Assembly: GCA_003255065.1 (NCBI GenBank)
Contig: QAOA01003220.1
Span: 377,525 to 441,524 of the forward strand
Direction: 5' to 3'
Origin: Cercis canadensis
Lineage: Eukaryota; Streptophyta; Magnoliopsida; Fabales; Fabaceae
Length of the DNA: 64,000 nucleotides
Positions 51,748-64,000 of this stretch are shown here, in pieces. Both the position numbers and the translations under genes were made by a program. The notes below the pieces were generated by a model. The model was not told where the DNA came from, ran no database searches, and saw only the letters and a list, made by a program, of their open reading frames with translations. The first letter of the stretch is position 1. Each line of letters starts with the position of its first letter.

Positions 51748-53783
51748 CTAGGGTTTATCCTGCTCTCGAAGAACATCTTCGTTCTCCGAGGCCGAATCCG
51801 CATCTGCACCGGAGTCAGGATCAACCCGCAGCTCAGGGTCCTCCTCATCCGCTTCTTCAACGTCGTCAACTAGCTGACCGTCCCTTACCCTTTTCCAAGG
51901 ATCCAGGCGCTCGGCATCAATATCAGGGACCTGCAGCCGAGCTTGCTCTAAACATAGCTTAAACCCTTTCTCATGGGCTTCAGCATAGTTCATCACAATC
52001 TTCTGCTCAGCTCGGTCCCTTAACCTTGATTTTGACTGGCGAACTCGGTCCAGCCGTCGAGCCATTTGGCATCGAACCTTGCCTTCCCGGATCTCAGCCG
52101 CCCTGCCTAGCTCCTGGCTAATCTTCTTTTCCTCTTTTACTTGGGTAAGCTCGGCCAGCGTAGCATCCAACCTTGTACAGATGTCCCCCAGCTCCCTCTC
52201 AGCCCGACCCAAGGCCTCCTGGCAGGATTCTACCGTCGCCCGGGTCACCTCGTCCTCTTCTAAAAACTTCTGCCTCTCCTGCTCGGACGCGATGACCCTC
52301 TCATTTAACTCTTGGCCGATCACAGCAGCCCGTCCTATGATATCCCGAAGGTGCTTACTCAGCAACAATGTCTTGGCCTCCGCCACCTTCGTTCGATCCG
52401 TAGGAAGAGCCAACGATTTCAGCCGATCTCCCGCCGGATATTGAACATTCCAGAATGAGACACTGGAATGTTCCCGCTTCTCTCCCACGGGGGCGGCAAA
52501 CAGCTCGAAATGTTTTACCTCGGAGTCAAGGTCAAACATCCGGCTGGCCGAGGGGTCTGCTCGGTCTTTGTCCGCCTTTGTCGCCACCCGCTGTCTCTTA
52601 TTCCCGGCTCTCTGCTTCCCCTTCGCAGCAACCGGGCTCCCCTCCTCCCGAGCAGCCGGCAGCACGGGCACCTCCTCCGCTCTCACCACCGTCACTGGCT
52701 CCGCAGGTATGGCCTTTGGTGGCGCCGCCGACCTTTGAGTTCTTGCTTTTGCCAGCTTTGCTAGATTCACCATTTTCTCCACCGACAGCTTTCCCTCTGC
52801 AGAAACAAAAACAATATTAGTACATCAGAAAACTTACACCCAACTTCACACAATAAATACCGACCAATCAGATCTTTGGCCTTGAGCGTAATCATCTGCG
52901 CATTCTCAACGGCCAGTTGAGAGATCGTCTTTATTATCTCCCGATCTTCCCGGATGTACTCGTCAATCGCCCGAGCTGGCACCTTGTAAATATCTCGACT
53001 CCAGCGCAAGGGAAACCGAGGTTTCAAGTCCTCTTTCAAGAAAAAGGCCATAGCTGGCGCCGGGCCCGCCTTCCAGGTCGGGATCGTTACTCGGAAGAAT
53101 CGGTCTTTCCATCCTTTTGCCGATTCTTCCACTAACTTCAAAAGCCCTAACCCCCGCCGACCAGCTATATACACAAAATCCTGGTCGGTATCCTTCACGT
53201 CCTTTAAAGTAAAAAAATAAAAAAACACCTCTACCCTACTCTCTACCGACAAAAGCTCACACATTTTTTGAAACGCCCGAAGAAAACCCCAGCCGTTTAC
53301 ATGGAGTTGGGACGGAGCGGCGTTAACCTTCCTAAAAAACTCCATCTCAAACTCGGAGAGAGGTAACTCTGCTCCGGCCCTCTCCATATAAGCCGCGCTA
53401 AAGGTAAAAAAGTTGTTTTTTGGGCAGTTTTCACAGACGGGCGCATCTCTCGGACAGGCTTTAACATCATAACTACTGCGACCCCAGTCAATCTCATTGT
53501 TATAAAATTTGAACTCCCTTACAAACTTTGTGCGAAGCACGGAAAAGGTGTTTTTTATTCTCTCATGAACAAAAGAAGGAACAGAAGGACGAACAAAGGA
53601 TATATCTAAGCTACTGTCGCTGAAACTAGCTTCCTCCGCCCTATTTTGTTCCCTGCTAACACTCGGCTCCCTTTCACTCCCCACTTCCTTGTTGACCTTC
53701 ATTCCCCCATCAGACGAAATTACTTCGATATCTTCCAGGTAGTTCATAGGGTCCTCGCCGTTCACAGAAGAATAACTCTCCAT
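51748..53783 (-). CDS. antisense accessory gene of the gypsy element (putative gypsy-type transposon protein), spliced
   Basis: Two exons on the minus strand, 53783-52865 and 52796-51748, joined across a 68-nt GT-AG intron. Together they give an uninterrupted 655-residue frame. Residues about 110-260 (LPLSEFEMEFF, APSQLHVNGWGFLRAFQKMC, VFFYFFTLKDV) match by pattern the family called putative gypsy-type transposon protein (Transposase_28-like). The C-terminal third is Glu/Arg/Lys-rich with likely coiled coil (QEERQ-, RAEREL-type heptads) and an acidic end. The function is unknown in the family. It is intact although pol of the same element is broken. It has its own TATA-like box at 53976-53968. 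The start ATG MESYSS is the first in frame after that box. Confidence 0.8.
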
Positions 53784-53967
53784 CTTACCACAAGTGAACT
53801 AAGAAGAAAGAAAACATACGACCTAAGAGCGAGAAAGAGGCAAAAATTACCTTCAGAAAAAGGAGTACTCCGAGCTGAAAATCCTATAAGATTCTTTACT
53901 TCACACCGACCTAAGCACCAATTTCAGAAAATTTATCAAAAAGAGTAGACTGAAGTTTTACCAACCC

Positions 53968-53976
53968 CTATTTATA
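53968..53976 (-). promoter_or_regulatory. TATA box of the antisense gene
   Basis: Minus-strand TATAAATAG, about 185 bp upstream of the ATG at 53783, in a position suited to start a 5' leader of roughly 150 bases. It is the best TATA match in the region and supports independent antisense transcription. Confidence 0.6.
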
Positions 53977-54330
53977 GGATAACATAGAGCAAATCCAACC
54001 GTCCAAGGACTCCTGATCTAACGGTGCTGAGAGAGCCGCATTCTAGCTCGAGAAGGCCAAACGTCACGTCCAAAACGGCCCTGACACCTAAAGCAGCCCA
54101 AAAGACCGCCGCAGCCAGAATGGTCATTAATATATCGTCCCTCGTAAATGCCACGCGGCAGTCACATCCAAAGCACCAAACGATCATCACGGCACATGGC
54201 GAAATCATCGAAATTTCAAAAATTTGCGCCCTTATTCTGCCTCACATCCCCATCTCGGGAACGGATACCGTTTATAAATCCATAGCTCGGTCTCGGTAAC
54301 ACCAAGGCCCGAGCTTCAAGGGGGGACAAG
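53977..54330. other. gypsy 3' untranslated region with polypurine tract
   Basis: No gene. It serves both as upstream region of the antisense gene and as the sense 3' region. It ends with the polypurine tract CTTCAAGGGGGGACAAG at 54314-54330, which primes plus-strand DNA synthesis in LTR elements and abuts the LTR directly. Confidence 0.75.
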
Positions 54331-54617
54331 TGTAGATACCCAATATTTCGGCCCATAAAGTCTAAGCCCATTATCACCAAGCCCACAACTGAACCCATTC
54401 CCTAAATCCTTTAAACCTGGGAATCTCCCTATAAATAAGCGAAAGCAAGAAATAAAGAGGACGCTTTTTGGACAAGACAAAAGGATACATAAAAACTCCC
54501 ATTTCATATTACCCTCAGCATCAAAACTCGGGTATGCACCCGACCTTGGCCATATATCTTTTCAAGTGATCCCACTTAACCAACCTCTCTCCTTTGAACC
54601 AAAATCAGGCATCGTCA
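54331..54617 (+). repeat. gypsy 3' LTR (287 bp)
   Basis: Starts TGTAGATACCC directly after the polypurine tract and ends GGCATCGTCA. It contains a TATAAATAAG promoter box at about 54431 and AATAAAG soon after. It is followed by GAATG and the interrupted S-RLK exon. The 5' LTR is not in the window, so the LTR age of the insertion cannot be read. Confidence 0.88.
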
Positions 54618-57525
54618 GAATGGAACTGCGTTTCTTGGGGTACCCACCACTAAGGTCTTAAATTTTGAATATTTAAGAGGATTCAGTGTAGGATATCAAG
54701 ATGATGGAACAGTGTTTCTAACTTACACTGTAACAATGGAATCTCGCTTTGGTATCCTTGTCTTGAATTCTCGTGGCACGCTTGTGCAAACATTGTGCAA
54801 TAACAGACAGCTAATCAGAACTTTGGCAATTCAAGACAATGATTGTGATGTATATGGCTTTGGTGGGCAATTTGGAAGTTGTGATCCTCATAGTTCACCC
54901 ATCTGCACTTGTTTGAGAGGGTTTGAGCCAAGGAATGCAGAGGAATGGAATAGACAAAACTGGACCAGTGGGTGTGTGAGAAGAGCATCCCTGCAGTGTG
55001 AGAGGGTGAGAAATTATGGGGGTGAAGCAGGCAAAGGAGATGGGTTTTTGAAGCTGCAGCTGATGAAAGTGCCAGATTTTGGAGAGAAGTCATCTGCTTC
55101 ACAAGACCAATGTCAGAGCCAGTGCCTGCAAAATTGCTCTTGTGCAGCATATTCATATATTCCTGGCATTGGCTGTGTGACTTGGAGTGGAAACTTAATT
55201 GACTTACAACACTTCTCAAATAATGGAGCTGATCTTCACATTCGTCTGGCCCATTCTGAACTTGGTAGGTAACTTGGTACTTTCTTTTCTGTCCAATATT
55301 GGAAATCCAATTCTTTTTACTGAAAAAGAAAATGTTCTTCAGTTTGTTGTCCAATATCCGGATTTTAAACTAATTTGTTTTAACCGCTGTGGATGCAGAT
55401 AGTGAGAGAAACATGAAAGTAATCACTACAGTTACAGTCATTGTAGGAATAGTTATGATTGCTGCCGTTGCCAATTTCTTATGGAGATGCACTGCTAAAC
55501 ATTCTGGTATGTATGCGCTATTTCCCTGTACATATGGTTTCAAGACTATTATGTTTTCTTCACCACTAATGCTACTTTAACACTAGTTAAGCTTACATTA
55601 GTTCACACTAGCACAATTTGACATGATCTGAGCTTAACTTCTGCTAATTTTTTTTGTCTGTTAAGAGTCTCTAATTTTGTTAATTCTACCCGTGATATAG
55701 TGTGAGCCTAACTTGTGTGTACAAATACCATTCTTCTCTCTTTGCTGGTTTGATTACTTCAGTTATGTACTGAAGAATGGCCCCCTACCCCAACCCACCT
55801 AGGCATGTGACCTCTTACTGACAAATGGTTCCAGTCAATGCTGCCACCAGCATCCTTTTCCTTCCCCACTACCTTTTTATTTCACTGCATCCTTGTAATG
55901 CTAATGCAAATTTGAGATACATACATGCCTGTATGCAATTTAATGGGTCAATTTGGATAGCCAAATCTAGGATACATTTTTGGCATTAGCATGCACTCTT
56001 GTTGTAGGCATTCTTGCTTTTTGTTGGTACTTAACCAAATTATTCTATATACATATATATATATTGGCCCTCTAGTTTAAATAGTTAATGTAGCAAATTG
56101 TCATTGTTGCTTAATACAGGGGAAACTGATATTGTTAACCAAACCATAATCGGAGGCCTGAGACAAGATAAACTTCAAGAGCTGCCACTGTTTGATTTTA
56201 AAATCCTTGCAGCTGCAACAAACAACTTTGATTCAGTCAATGAGCTTGGACAGGGTGGTTTTGGTTTGGTATACAAGGTACCTTAGTCACTTGAAATTCA
56301 GCATCTTTGAAATAATGTGTATAGTTTCTTATTGTTTTCTCTAACAAATTTTGCACCAAGGAGAATTGACTGATGGACAGAAAATAGCAGTAAAAAGACT
56401 TTCAGCAGCGTCTAGACAGGGGATAGAAGAATTTAAAAATGACGTGGTAGTAATTTCAAAGCTTCAACATCACAACCTTGTAAGACTTCTCGGTTGCTGT
56501 ATTAAAAGGGCAAGAAAAGGTGTTGATCTACGAGTTTCTGCCAAATAAGAGTTTGGATGCTTTTTTATTTGGTTAGTTCAGATTACAACCTTATTTCTCA
56601 TTTATGCCTATGAGACATACTATTCATGCTGTTTAAGTTTACTAAGAAATATGAATGTGATTTAGTTTACATTTAGGTCAAGTCTACTTGCTTGGAAATT
56701 CAACTGCTCTTTGTCGTTTCTTTCATGATGTATTTATATCATGTAATGTTCTTTACTTTCTATCACTTTTGCAGACCCAGTAAAAAAAAATAAAAAAATT
56801 AGATTGGCATAAACGTTTTAACATAATTGAAGAAATATCTCGAAGTTTGTTTTATCTCTATAGAGATTCTAGATTAAAAATTATTCATAGAGATTTGAAG
56901 GTTAATAACATCTTATTAGATGAAGAACTAAATCCAAAAATATCAAACTTTAGTATGACTAAAATCTTTATAGGCAACAAAGATAATGCAAATACTCGAA
57001 GAATTGTTGGAACATTGTAAGCATGTCTTTCTCTTAATCTCAAATCTTATAGTACCACACCATAAGTGATATGAGTTCACCTTATGAAGTGGTTTAAATG
57101 CAGTGGTTATATATCTCTTAAATATGCAATGCAAGAGCTATTTTCAGAGCCTCCACAAATAATTGTCTTGCTTTACTATAAAAAGCTATATTACTAGTAA
57201 CTCATAAGATGAAGTTTGATTGATGTTTTTAGGCATGGAAATTATGGAATGAAGACAACATCACATCTTTAATAGACCCAAAAATACATGATCCAAATTT
57301 TGAGATGCATACACATTGGACTTCTATGTGTTCAAGAGCTTGCCAGAGACAGGCCAAATATGGCCACGGTAGTTTCAATGCTTAAAGAGTGAGATTGTCA
57401 ATCTTCCTCCTCCAGGGCAAGTAGCATTCACCCTAAGGCAAATTGTGTTGGAAGCAGAGTCCCCTCAAAGAAGCAACATGTGCTCCATCAACAATGTGAC
57501 TGTTACCAACATTTTTGGCAGATAA
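54618..57525 (+). pseudogene. S-RLK exon 1 (3' part) to exon 7, broken kinase
   Basis: Continuation of the locus started at 45202: exon 1 remainder 54618-55264, exon 2 55399-55506, exon 3 56120-56277 (open, LGQGGFG), exon 4 56357-about 56570, exon 5 about 56776-57015, exon 6 remnant about 57103-57150, exon 7 57233-57525. Defects: the exon 4 acceptor is AAG|GAG where relatives have AG|GGA, losing one base of frame; an inserted base in exon 4 (CCIKRARKG in place of CCIEGDEK); an A insertion after DPVKK in exon 5; DFG changed to NFS; exon 6 cut after MQELFSE; and deletions in exon 7. The gypsy element lies directly upstream inside exon 1 on this haplotype. Confidence 0.88.
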
Positions 57526-58469
57526 CAGATAGGATAATCTCTTTTTTGGAAACTAGCACAAGTTACTCGATAGAATTTACACACAATTCCAATGATGTAG
57601 GTAGCAAACTATATATATTTTGCGTGTGGTCAGATTAACAAAGATTATGAATCTTTCATATAAAAAGAAAACTCCAAGAGGAGAGAGCACAATCTTCTCA
57701 AGGAGGTGTATAGACGTCCACACACACGTAGCCTAAGGCACAAGGGTTTTAACATCCTAGGCTAAAGCCTTCTCCACCCTACCTAATAGAGAGTCAAACC
57801 GTGATGAATTTGTAGAAGAGCCACTCTCTTACCACCCAACTACTTCACTGGTGATACAACAAAACAATAATTTTCTCAATTTGTTTTCTTTCCCTATCTA
57901 ATGTAACAATATACTTTAGTGACTTGAATAATACAAATTAGTAAATTAATTTTACAACTACTTTACTTTTCAAACTATTTTTATTTATAACGGTAGTTTT
58001 AATTTTTTAATATTATATGATTATTAAAAAGAGAAAGAGAGAATAGTTAGAGCTCACTAGTAGCGACATTTGTCTTATGTCGCCACTATGTAAGTGACAT
58101 CATTTGACAAATGATATTACTAAGATAGTGATGACATATGACAAATAGTGTCACTCAAATAATGGCAACATACGCTCAATGGCAAATGACGTATGTTGTC
58201 ACCATCTTGATTATGCCATTTGTCATATGTCTCTACCATCTTTGTGACGTCATTTGCCTAATGACGTCACCTACATGGTGATGATATATGACAAATCTTA
58301 CAATCCATCTCTTTTTCTTTTTTACAATCAAATAATATTAAAAAAAATAAAAATAAAAAACTGTATTGGTAAAAATAATTTGAAAAATAAAATAATTGTG
58401 AAAATTTATATTATTCAAGTCATTGTCCCACATAACCAAAAATTAAATTAAAAGTGCACCTTTTTTTTT
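57526..58469. other. intergenic with clustered short inverted repeats
   Basis: No gene. At about 58050-58300 the words GACATATGACAAAT, TGACATCATTTGACAAATGA, CATTTGTCATATGTC and TGACGTCATTTG recur in both orientations several times at about 35-50-bp spacing. This gives a stretch that can fold back on itself in many ways, perhaps a degenerate foldback element. The rest is AT-rich. Confidence 0.45.
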
Positions 58470-59012
58470 GGCTTAATTGTAATTTTGGTCCTCCTATTTT
58501 GACCACTTAAACGTTTTGGTCCTCCTTCTTTAAAAATGAACTATTGAGTCCCTCTATATTCATAAAATGTACAAGTTTAGTCCATTTATCTTTAAGTCAA
58601 AATTCTTAAGTTTATTTCAAGGTGTAAAGCTCTCTGATTCATAATCTCACCGTTCAGATTGAAGTGTTACATCTTGTGAACCTCCTCACTAAATTTTAGG
58701 TCGATCTAACGGTGAGACTCAACCCAAAATACGAAAACTATAAGTTTTCATCTAACCAAAAATTTAGACTTTTTCACCGTTAGATCGAATTGAAATTTAA
58801 TGAAAAAATTCATAAGACGCAGCTCTTCAATCTGAACGGTGGGATTATGAATTAGAGAACTTTATACTTTAAAATAAACCTAAAAATTTTGACTTAAAGA
58901 TAAATAGACTAAACTTGTACATTTTATGAATATAGAGGGACTTAATAGTTCATTTTTAAAGAAGGGGGACCAAAACGTTCAAGTAGTTAAAATAAGGAAT
59001 TGTAATTAAGCC
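58470..59012. mobile_element. 543-bp foldback/MITE with near-full-length inverted repeats
   Basis: The first about 150 bases (GGCTTAATTGTAATTTTGG..., ending near AGTTTATTTC) match the reverse complement of the last about 150 bases (GGCTTAATTACAATTCC...). Pairing continues into the centre (CACCGTTCAGATTGAAG against CTTCAATCTGAACGGTG; CGATCTAACGGTGAGA against CACCGTTAGATCGA), so almost the whole element is a palindrome. T-rich flanks (TTTTTTTTT and TTTTGTTTT) could be an about 9-bp target duplication. There is no coding capacity. It lies about 180 bp upstream of the TATA box of the heat-shock gene. Confidence 0.85.
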
Positions 59013-59067
59013 TTTTGTTTTTTTAGCTGGAAAGAAAGTGCTTTGGGTCCACATGCTAAAGGCTCAT

Positions 59068-59131
59068 TTCTGGAGACTTCTGGGTCTAGAGGGTGGAAGC
59101 CCAGAAGATTTGCGAAATATTAGAAACTTCT
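59068..59131 (+). promoter_or_regulatory. heat-shock elements of the small HSP gene
   Basis: Two heat-shock-factor sites. The first, at 59068-59090, reads TTC-tg-GAG-ac-TTC-tg-GGT-ct-AGA, five 5-bp units with three imperfect. The second, at 59123-59130, is GAA-ac-TTC, a perfect inverted pair (nGAAnnTTCn). They lie about 60-125 bp upstream of the TATA box, the usual place in plant small HSP promoters. Confidence 0.7.
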
Positions 59132-59192
59132 TAAATAAAAAAAAAAAAAAAAAAGTGTTGTCATGAAAATACTAGATTACTCCTCCACTAAA

Positions 59193-59200
59193 TATAAATA
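59193..59200 (+). promoter_or_regulatory. TATA box of the small HSP gene
   Basis: TATAAATA, about 150 bp upstream of the start codon at 59344 and downstream of the heat-shock elements. Confidence 0.7.
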
Positions 59201-59343
59201 ACCAATGTGTCCCGTTGGAATACTCAGACATTGACAAGTAATTCGAAGAACGAGTTGTCTGCTCAGTACCCACCAAAACATTCTCCGAAGTTCCAAATTT
59301 CTGCTTGCATCAATCCACGAAGCTCTCAAGCATAAAAGAGAAA

Positions 59344-59817
59344 ATGTCGATCATTCCTAGTTTCTTCGGCAGCCGAAGGAGCAACATCTTCGATCCTTTC
59401 TCTCTTGACATCTGGGACCCCTTCAAAGATTTTCCTTTCCCAAGTTCACTTTCCACTGAATTTTCTCGGGAAAATTCTGCATTTGCGAATACCCAGGTCG
59501 ATTGGAAGGAAACCCCAGAAGCCCATGTGTTCAAAGCTGACATTCCAGGGCTGAGGAAGGAGGAAGTGAAAGTTGAGGTTGAAGATGACAGAATGCTTCA
59601 GATAAGCGGAGAGAGGAACTTTGAGAAAGAAGACAAAAATGACAAATGGCATCGCGCTGAGCGTAGCAGTGGAAAATTCTTGAGGAGGTTCAGATTACCA
59701 GAGAATGTTAAAATGGATCAAATTAAGGCCTCTATGGAAAATGGGGTTCTCACTGTGACTATCCCCAAAGAAGAGATTAAGAAGCCTGAGGTTAAGGCCA
59801 TTGAAATCTCTGGTTAG
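59344..59817 (+). CDS. cytosolic class I small heat-shock protein (about 18 kDa, HSP20 family)
   Basis: Intronless, 157 residues. It binds unfolding proteins as an ATP-independent chaperone in large cytosolic oligomers. The N-terminus [20 protein letters not shown] is typical of plant class I. The alpha-crystallin domain runs from about residue 48 to 140, with consensus II ([18 protein letters not shown]) and consensus I ending [10 protein letters not shown]. The C-terminal anchor has the I-x-I motif (AIEIS). The first ATG was chosen; upstream there are only a TATA box and heat-shock elements, so heat induction is expected. AATAAA lies at 59854-59859, about 40 bp past the stop. It is an unrelated single gene between two broken S-RLKs. 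All key regions are present. Confidence 0.96.
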   Translation: MSIIPSFFGSRRSNIFDPFSLDIWDPFKDFPFPSSLSTEFSRENSAFANTQVDWKETPEAHVFKADIPGLRKEEVKVEVEDDRMLQISGERNFEKEDKNDKWHRAERSSGKFLRRFRLPENVKMDQIKASMENGVLTVTIPKEEIKKPEVKAIEISG

Positions 59818-60212
59818 GAAATTTGTCATCCTCTGCTTTCTGGGTTTAAGGTGAATAAAAACATGCTTTGTTTCCTGTTTGGTGGTTGTAAATTGTGTAC
59901 TCTGCTTTCTTGTAAGAACCTTATATGAGGAAGAATGATATATAATGTAATGTAAATTTTAAGAGTAAATTGTAATAGTGTATTTGAGGTTCTCTTTGTG
60001 AGACAATTTGTCAATAAACTATAGCGGATTTTACAAAAAATCTAATATGTATTTTATCTCATTAGCGAAAGGCAAAACAAATTAATACAAGGAAAAGTAA
60101 GTACTATAAAATTAAACAGCACACTATTTGACTGGGATGTTTCTTTGACACCTATCTGTAAAGTTTTCTTTTTCTTTGTTACCTGTTGAATTCATGCTGA
60201 ATTTCATTGGCC
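59818..60212. other. 3' region of the small HSP gene and spacer
   Basis: Contains AATAAA at 59854 and again near 60013 (CAATAAAC), either of which can serve as polyadenylation signal. No other feature. Confidence 0.5.
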
Positions 60213-61090
60213 AGATTGGAGACCTGAATCAAGTTGAACTCCAGTAGCTTTAATTATTTGATTTTAAAGAGCTTACTGCTGCAACAAACAACTTTCACCA
60301 AGTCAATAAGCTTGAGCAGGGTGGTTTTGGCCCCGTATACAAGGTATCTTATGGCAGTATGTATTTCATCATCCCTAATCATGAGTTTCATTGCCGTTTC
60401 TTGACACTTTCTTCCAGGGCACATTGGAAGTAGACAAGAAATAGCAGTCAAAAGACTTTCTAGAGCATCTGGACAAGGGCTTGAAGAATTTATGAACTAA
60501 GTGGTGGTAATATCTAAGCTTCAACATCGTAATCTTGTTATACTTCTTGGATGATGTATTGAAGGAGATGAAAAGATGTTGATTTATGAGTACATGCCAA
60601 ACAAAAGCTTGGAATCATTTATATTTGGTCAGTTCTCTTAACTTCTCTTTCTTCTCCATGCATATGACAGTTGGTTTTTCTCAGCACAAGAAGAAGAGAC
60701 GAAAAGGAAATTTAATATGGTGCTCTTAATTCCATTTGTAAAATTTGTTATGCAACTACGTTTAGTTTCTTCTGTTGATACTGTCTCGATATACTATATG
60801 GCTATTTTCACTTTTGTTCTTTTTGCATATCTACTTAAACAAAAAGTACTACTAGATTGGGGAAAAACACTACAAGGGTTGTTAGAACATTGTAAGTATG
60901 CTTGTCTCCTTGTTTTCTAAAATTGTAGATGCAGTCACACTTTTTGGAGAGCTCAAAGAATTAATTCTAATCTTTACATACAGTGACTATATATCACTAA
61001 GATATGCTATGGAAAAGATATTTTATGAGAAGTCTGATGTTTTTAGCTTTGGAGTTTTTTAAAAAAACACACTAGTTTTTGTGAAGATGT
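60213..61090 (+). pseudogene. S-RLK kinase pseudogene fragment (exons 3-6, degenerate)
   Basis: Exon 3 (about 60213-60342) reads ...[29 protein letters not shown] with a stop in LQ-stop-L and Glu for Gly in the ATP loop. Exon 4 (about 60417-60629) lacks one base at LEV-DKK and has stops in EEFMN and [15 protein letters not shown]. Exon 5 keeps only its first codons (LLDWGKT near 60845) and last codons (VVGT near 60885), with the catalytic centre deleted. Exon 6 (about 60984-61090) is frameshifted and truncated. No lectin or membrane exon is present. Confidence 0.82.
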
Positions 61091-61815
61091 GGAAGCTCTG
61101 GGCCTTTTAGGATTTGTATGCCTCTGTAATTGCTCTCTTGCTAATTTCCAATTGAGAAAACTATATTTTGTTGCTGATATCATTTTAACTTTGAAATCTC
61201 TGTTCCAAAACATACAGCAAATACCAACATGATATGCATAAGCTATGCAAGAACAGTTCTTTAGACATGGAGTTTTGCTCAATGACCATACATCTAAATT
61301 ATCAAAGTCAACTGTAACATATTCAAATTTAAACATTAATGGCGTCTATTCCGAATAGGTGAGCACTATGAGTGCACCCTTTTTAGTTGAGTGGGATCCA
61401 TCTAATGCTTTTAGTGTCATTGGACGAAGATTTCGAAAAATTGAGTCACCTAGTATGTGTTAAAACACACAATTTTTTATAAAATATAAGAATGACACAA
61501 TATAAAAAAAACATGTTAGGAAACAAATTTTTAAGTTTATTTTGACACTTTTCTTATAATATGTTGTTCTTACATTTTATAAAAAAATTGTGTTTTGGCA
61601 CATATTTGATGATTCAGTTTTTTTAAATTTTTACAATGATACTGAAATTACACTATAAAGGGTGTAGCATAGTTTTCAGCTTCCGAATAACATAACATAA
61701 ATATTTGTTTGACTTGCAAACTACTCAACCCTCAGAAGTCATAATTGTTGAAAATCTTGTGGGTGTGTACTTATGAAGAATGTATGTCTTTAAGAGCAAC
61801 TTCATAACTACTTTT
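61091..61815. other. intergenic, no gene
   Basis: Spacer between convergent S-RLK remnants. A stretch at about 61225-61280 resembles, on the minus strand, PAN-domain words ([18 protein letters not shown]), so a small ectodomain scrap is present here. The remainder is AT-rich. Confidence 0.5.

Positions 61816-64000
<2,185 letters not shown>

Larger units (their letters stand above)
47340..54617 (+). mobile_element. Ty3/gypsy (Tat-type) retrotransposon, 5' end missing
   Basis: Order on the plus strand: end of protease and spacer, reverse transcriptase, RNase H, integrase (47340-50842), a tandem stem-loop array (50859-51330), an antisense gene (53783-51748), a polypurine tract (AAGGGGGGACAAG, 54318-54330) and the 3' LTR (54331-54617). 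The 5' LTR, primer-binding site and gag lie beyond the contig edge. An extra antisense gene between pol and the 3' LTR is a known trait of the Tat lineage of plant gypsy elements. The element sits in exon 1 of an S-RLK; GAATG follows the LTR and occurs once at the empty site (45837-45841), fitting a 5-bp target duplication. Confidence 0.88.

Overview
The window is nuclear DNA of a flowering plant, most likely a woody or at least highly heterozygous eudicot in a draft assembly. The evidence is genes split by GT-AG introns, AT-rich intergenic DNA with many short terminal-inverted-repeat elements, Ty1/copia and Ty3/gypsy retrotransposons, a class I small heat-shock gene, and a decaying tandem cluster of G-type lectin (S-domain) receptor-like kinases (S-RLKs). 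I cannot name the species.

The S-RLK cluster dominates. Complete family members share a seven-exon plan. A large exon 1 carries signal peptide, B-lectin, S-locus glycoprotein, EGF-like and PAN/apple domains. Exon 2 is the membrane segment. Exons 3 to 7 encode the kinase and end in a short ...GR tail. The exon sizes (108/111, 164, 211, 238, 151 and about 310 nt for exons 2 to 7) recur so exactly that even dead copies can be modelled. Only the copy at 35846-39628 (+) is complete and uninterrupted. A second copy at the right edge (61816-64000, -) is intact as far as it can be seen. Copies at 7458-11114 (+) and 28235-31840 (+) are full length but each has one nonsense codon, at the same arginine codon before the catalytic loop. 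The remaining copies are frameshifted, truncated or chimeric.

Layout. 1-5420: two kinase fragments (+). 5421-7457: promoter-like repeats and a lectin fragment. 7458-11114: full-length gene with one stop. 11535-13200: further fragments and a copia remnant. 13201-17557: inverted copy of the 1.4-5.2 kb block, holding a 728-base N gap. 17558-21397: transposon-rich DNA without a recognisable gene. 21398-25195 (-): a chimeric pseudogene. 26057-27530: kinase tail fragments. 28235-31840: second one-stop gene. 32942-34830: pseudogene. 35846-39628: intact gene. 41162-44460: pseudogene holding a solo LTR. 45202-57525: one S-RLK locus represented by two overlapping contigs, the second carrying a gypsy element (47340-54617) inserted in exon 1. 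58470-59012: long-TIR foldback element. 59344-59817: heat-shock gene with its own heat-shock elements. 60213-61090: dead kinase fragment. 61816-64000: the edge gene.

S-RLKs are plasma-membrane receptors that bind glycan or lipid-type ligands outside the cell and signal through a Ser/Thr kinase inside it. Here birth and death by inverted and tandem duplication, exon shuffling and transposon insertion has left one or two plausible receptors among about a dozen relics. Three isolated single-N positions (23811, 26133, 47339) are each flanked by a direct duplication. They look like unresolved contig overlaps, so some apparent duplications are probably assembly artefacts. The most unusual items are the shared nonsense codon, a frame-preserving duplicated membrane exon, an in-frame signal-peptide/kinase chimera, and a gypsy element whose pol is broken but whose spliced antisense gene is intact.
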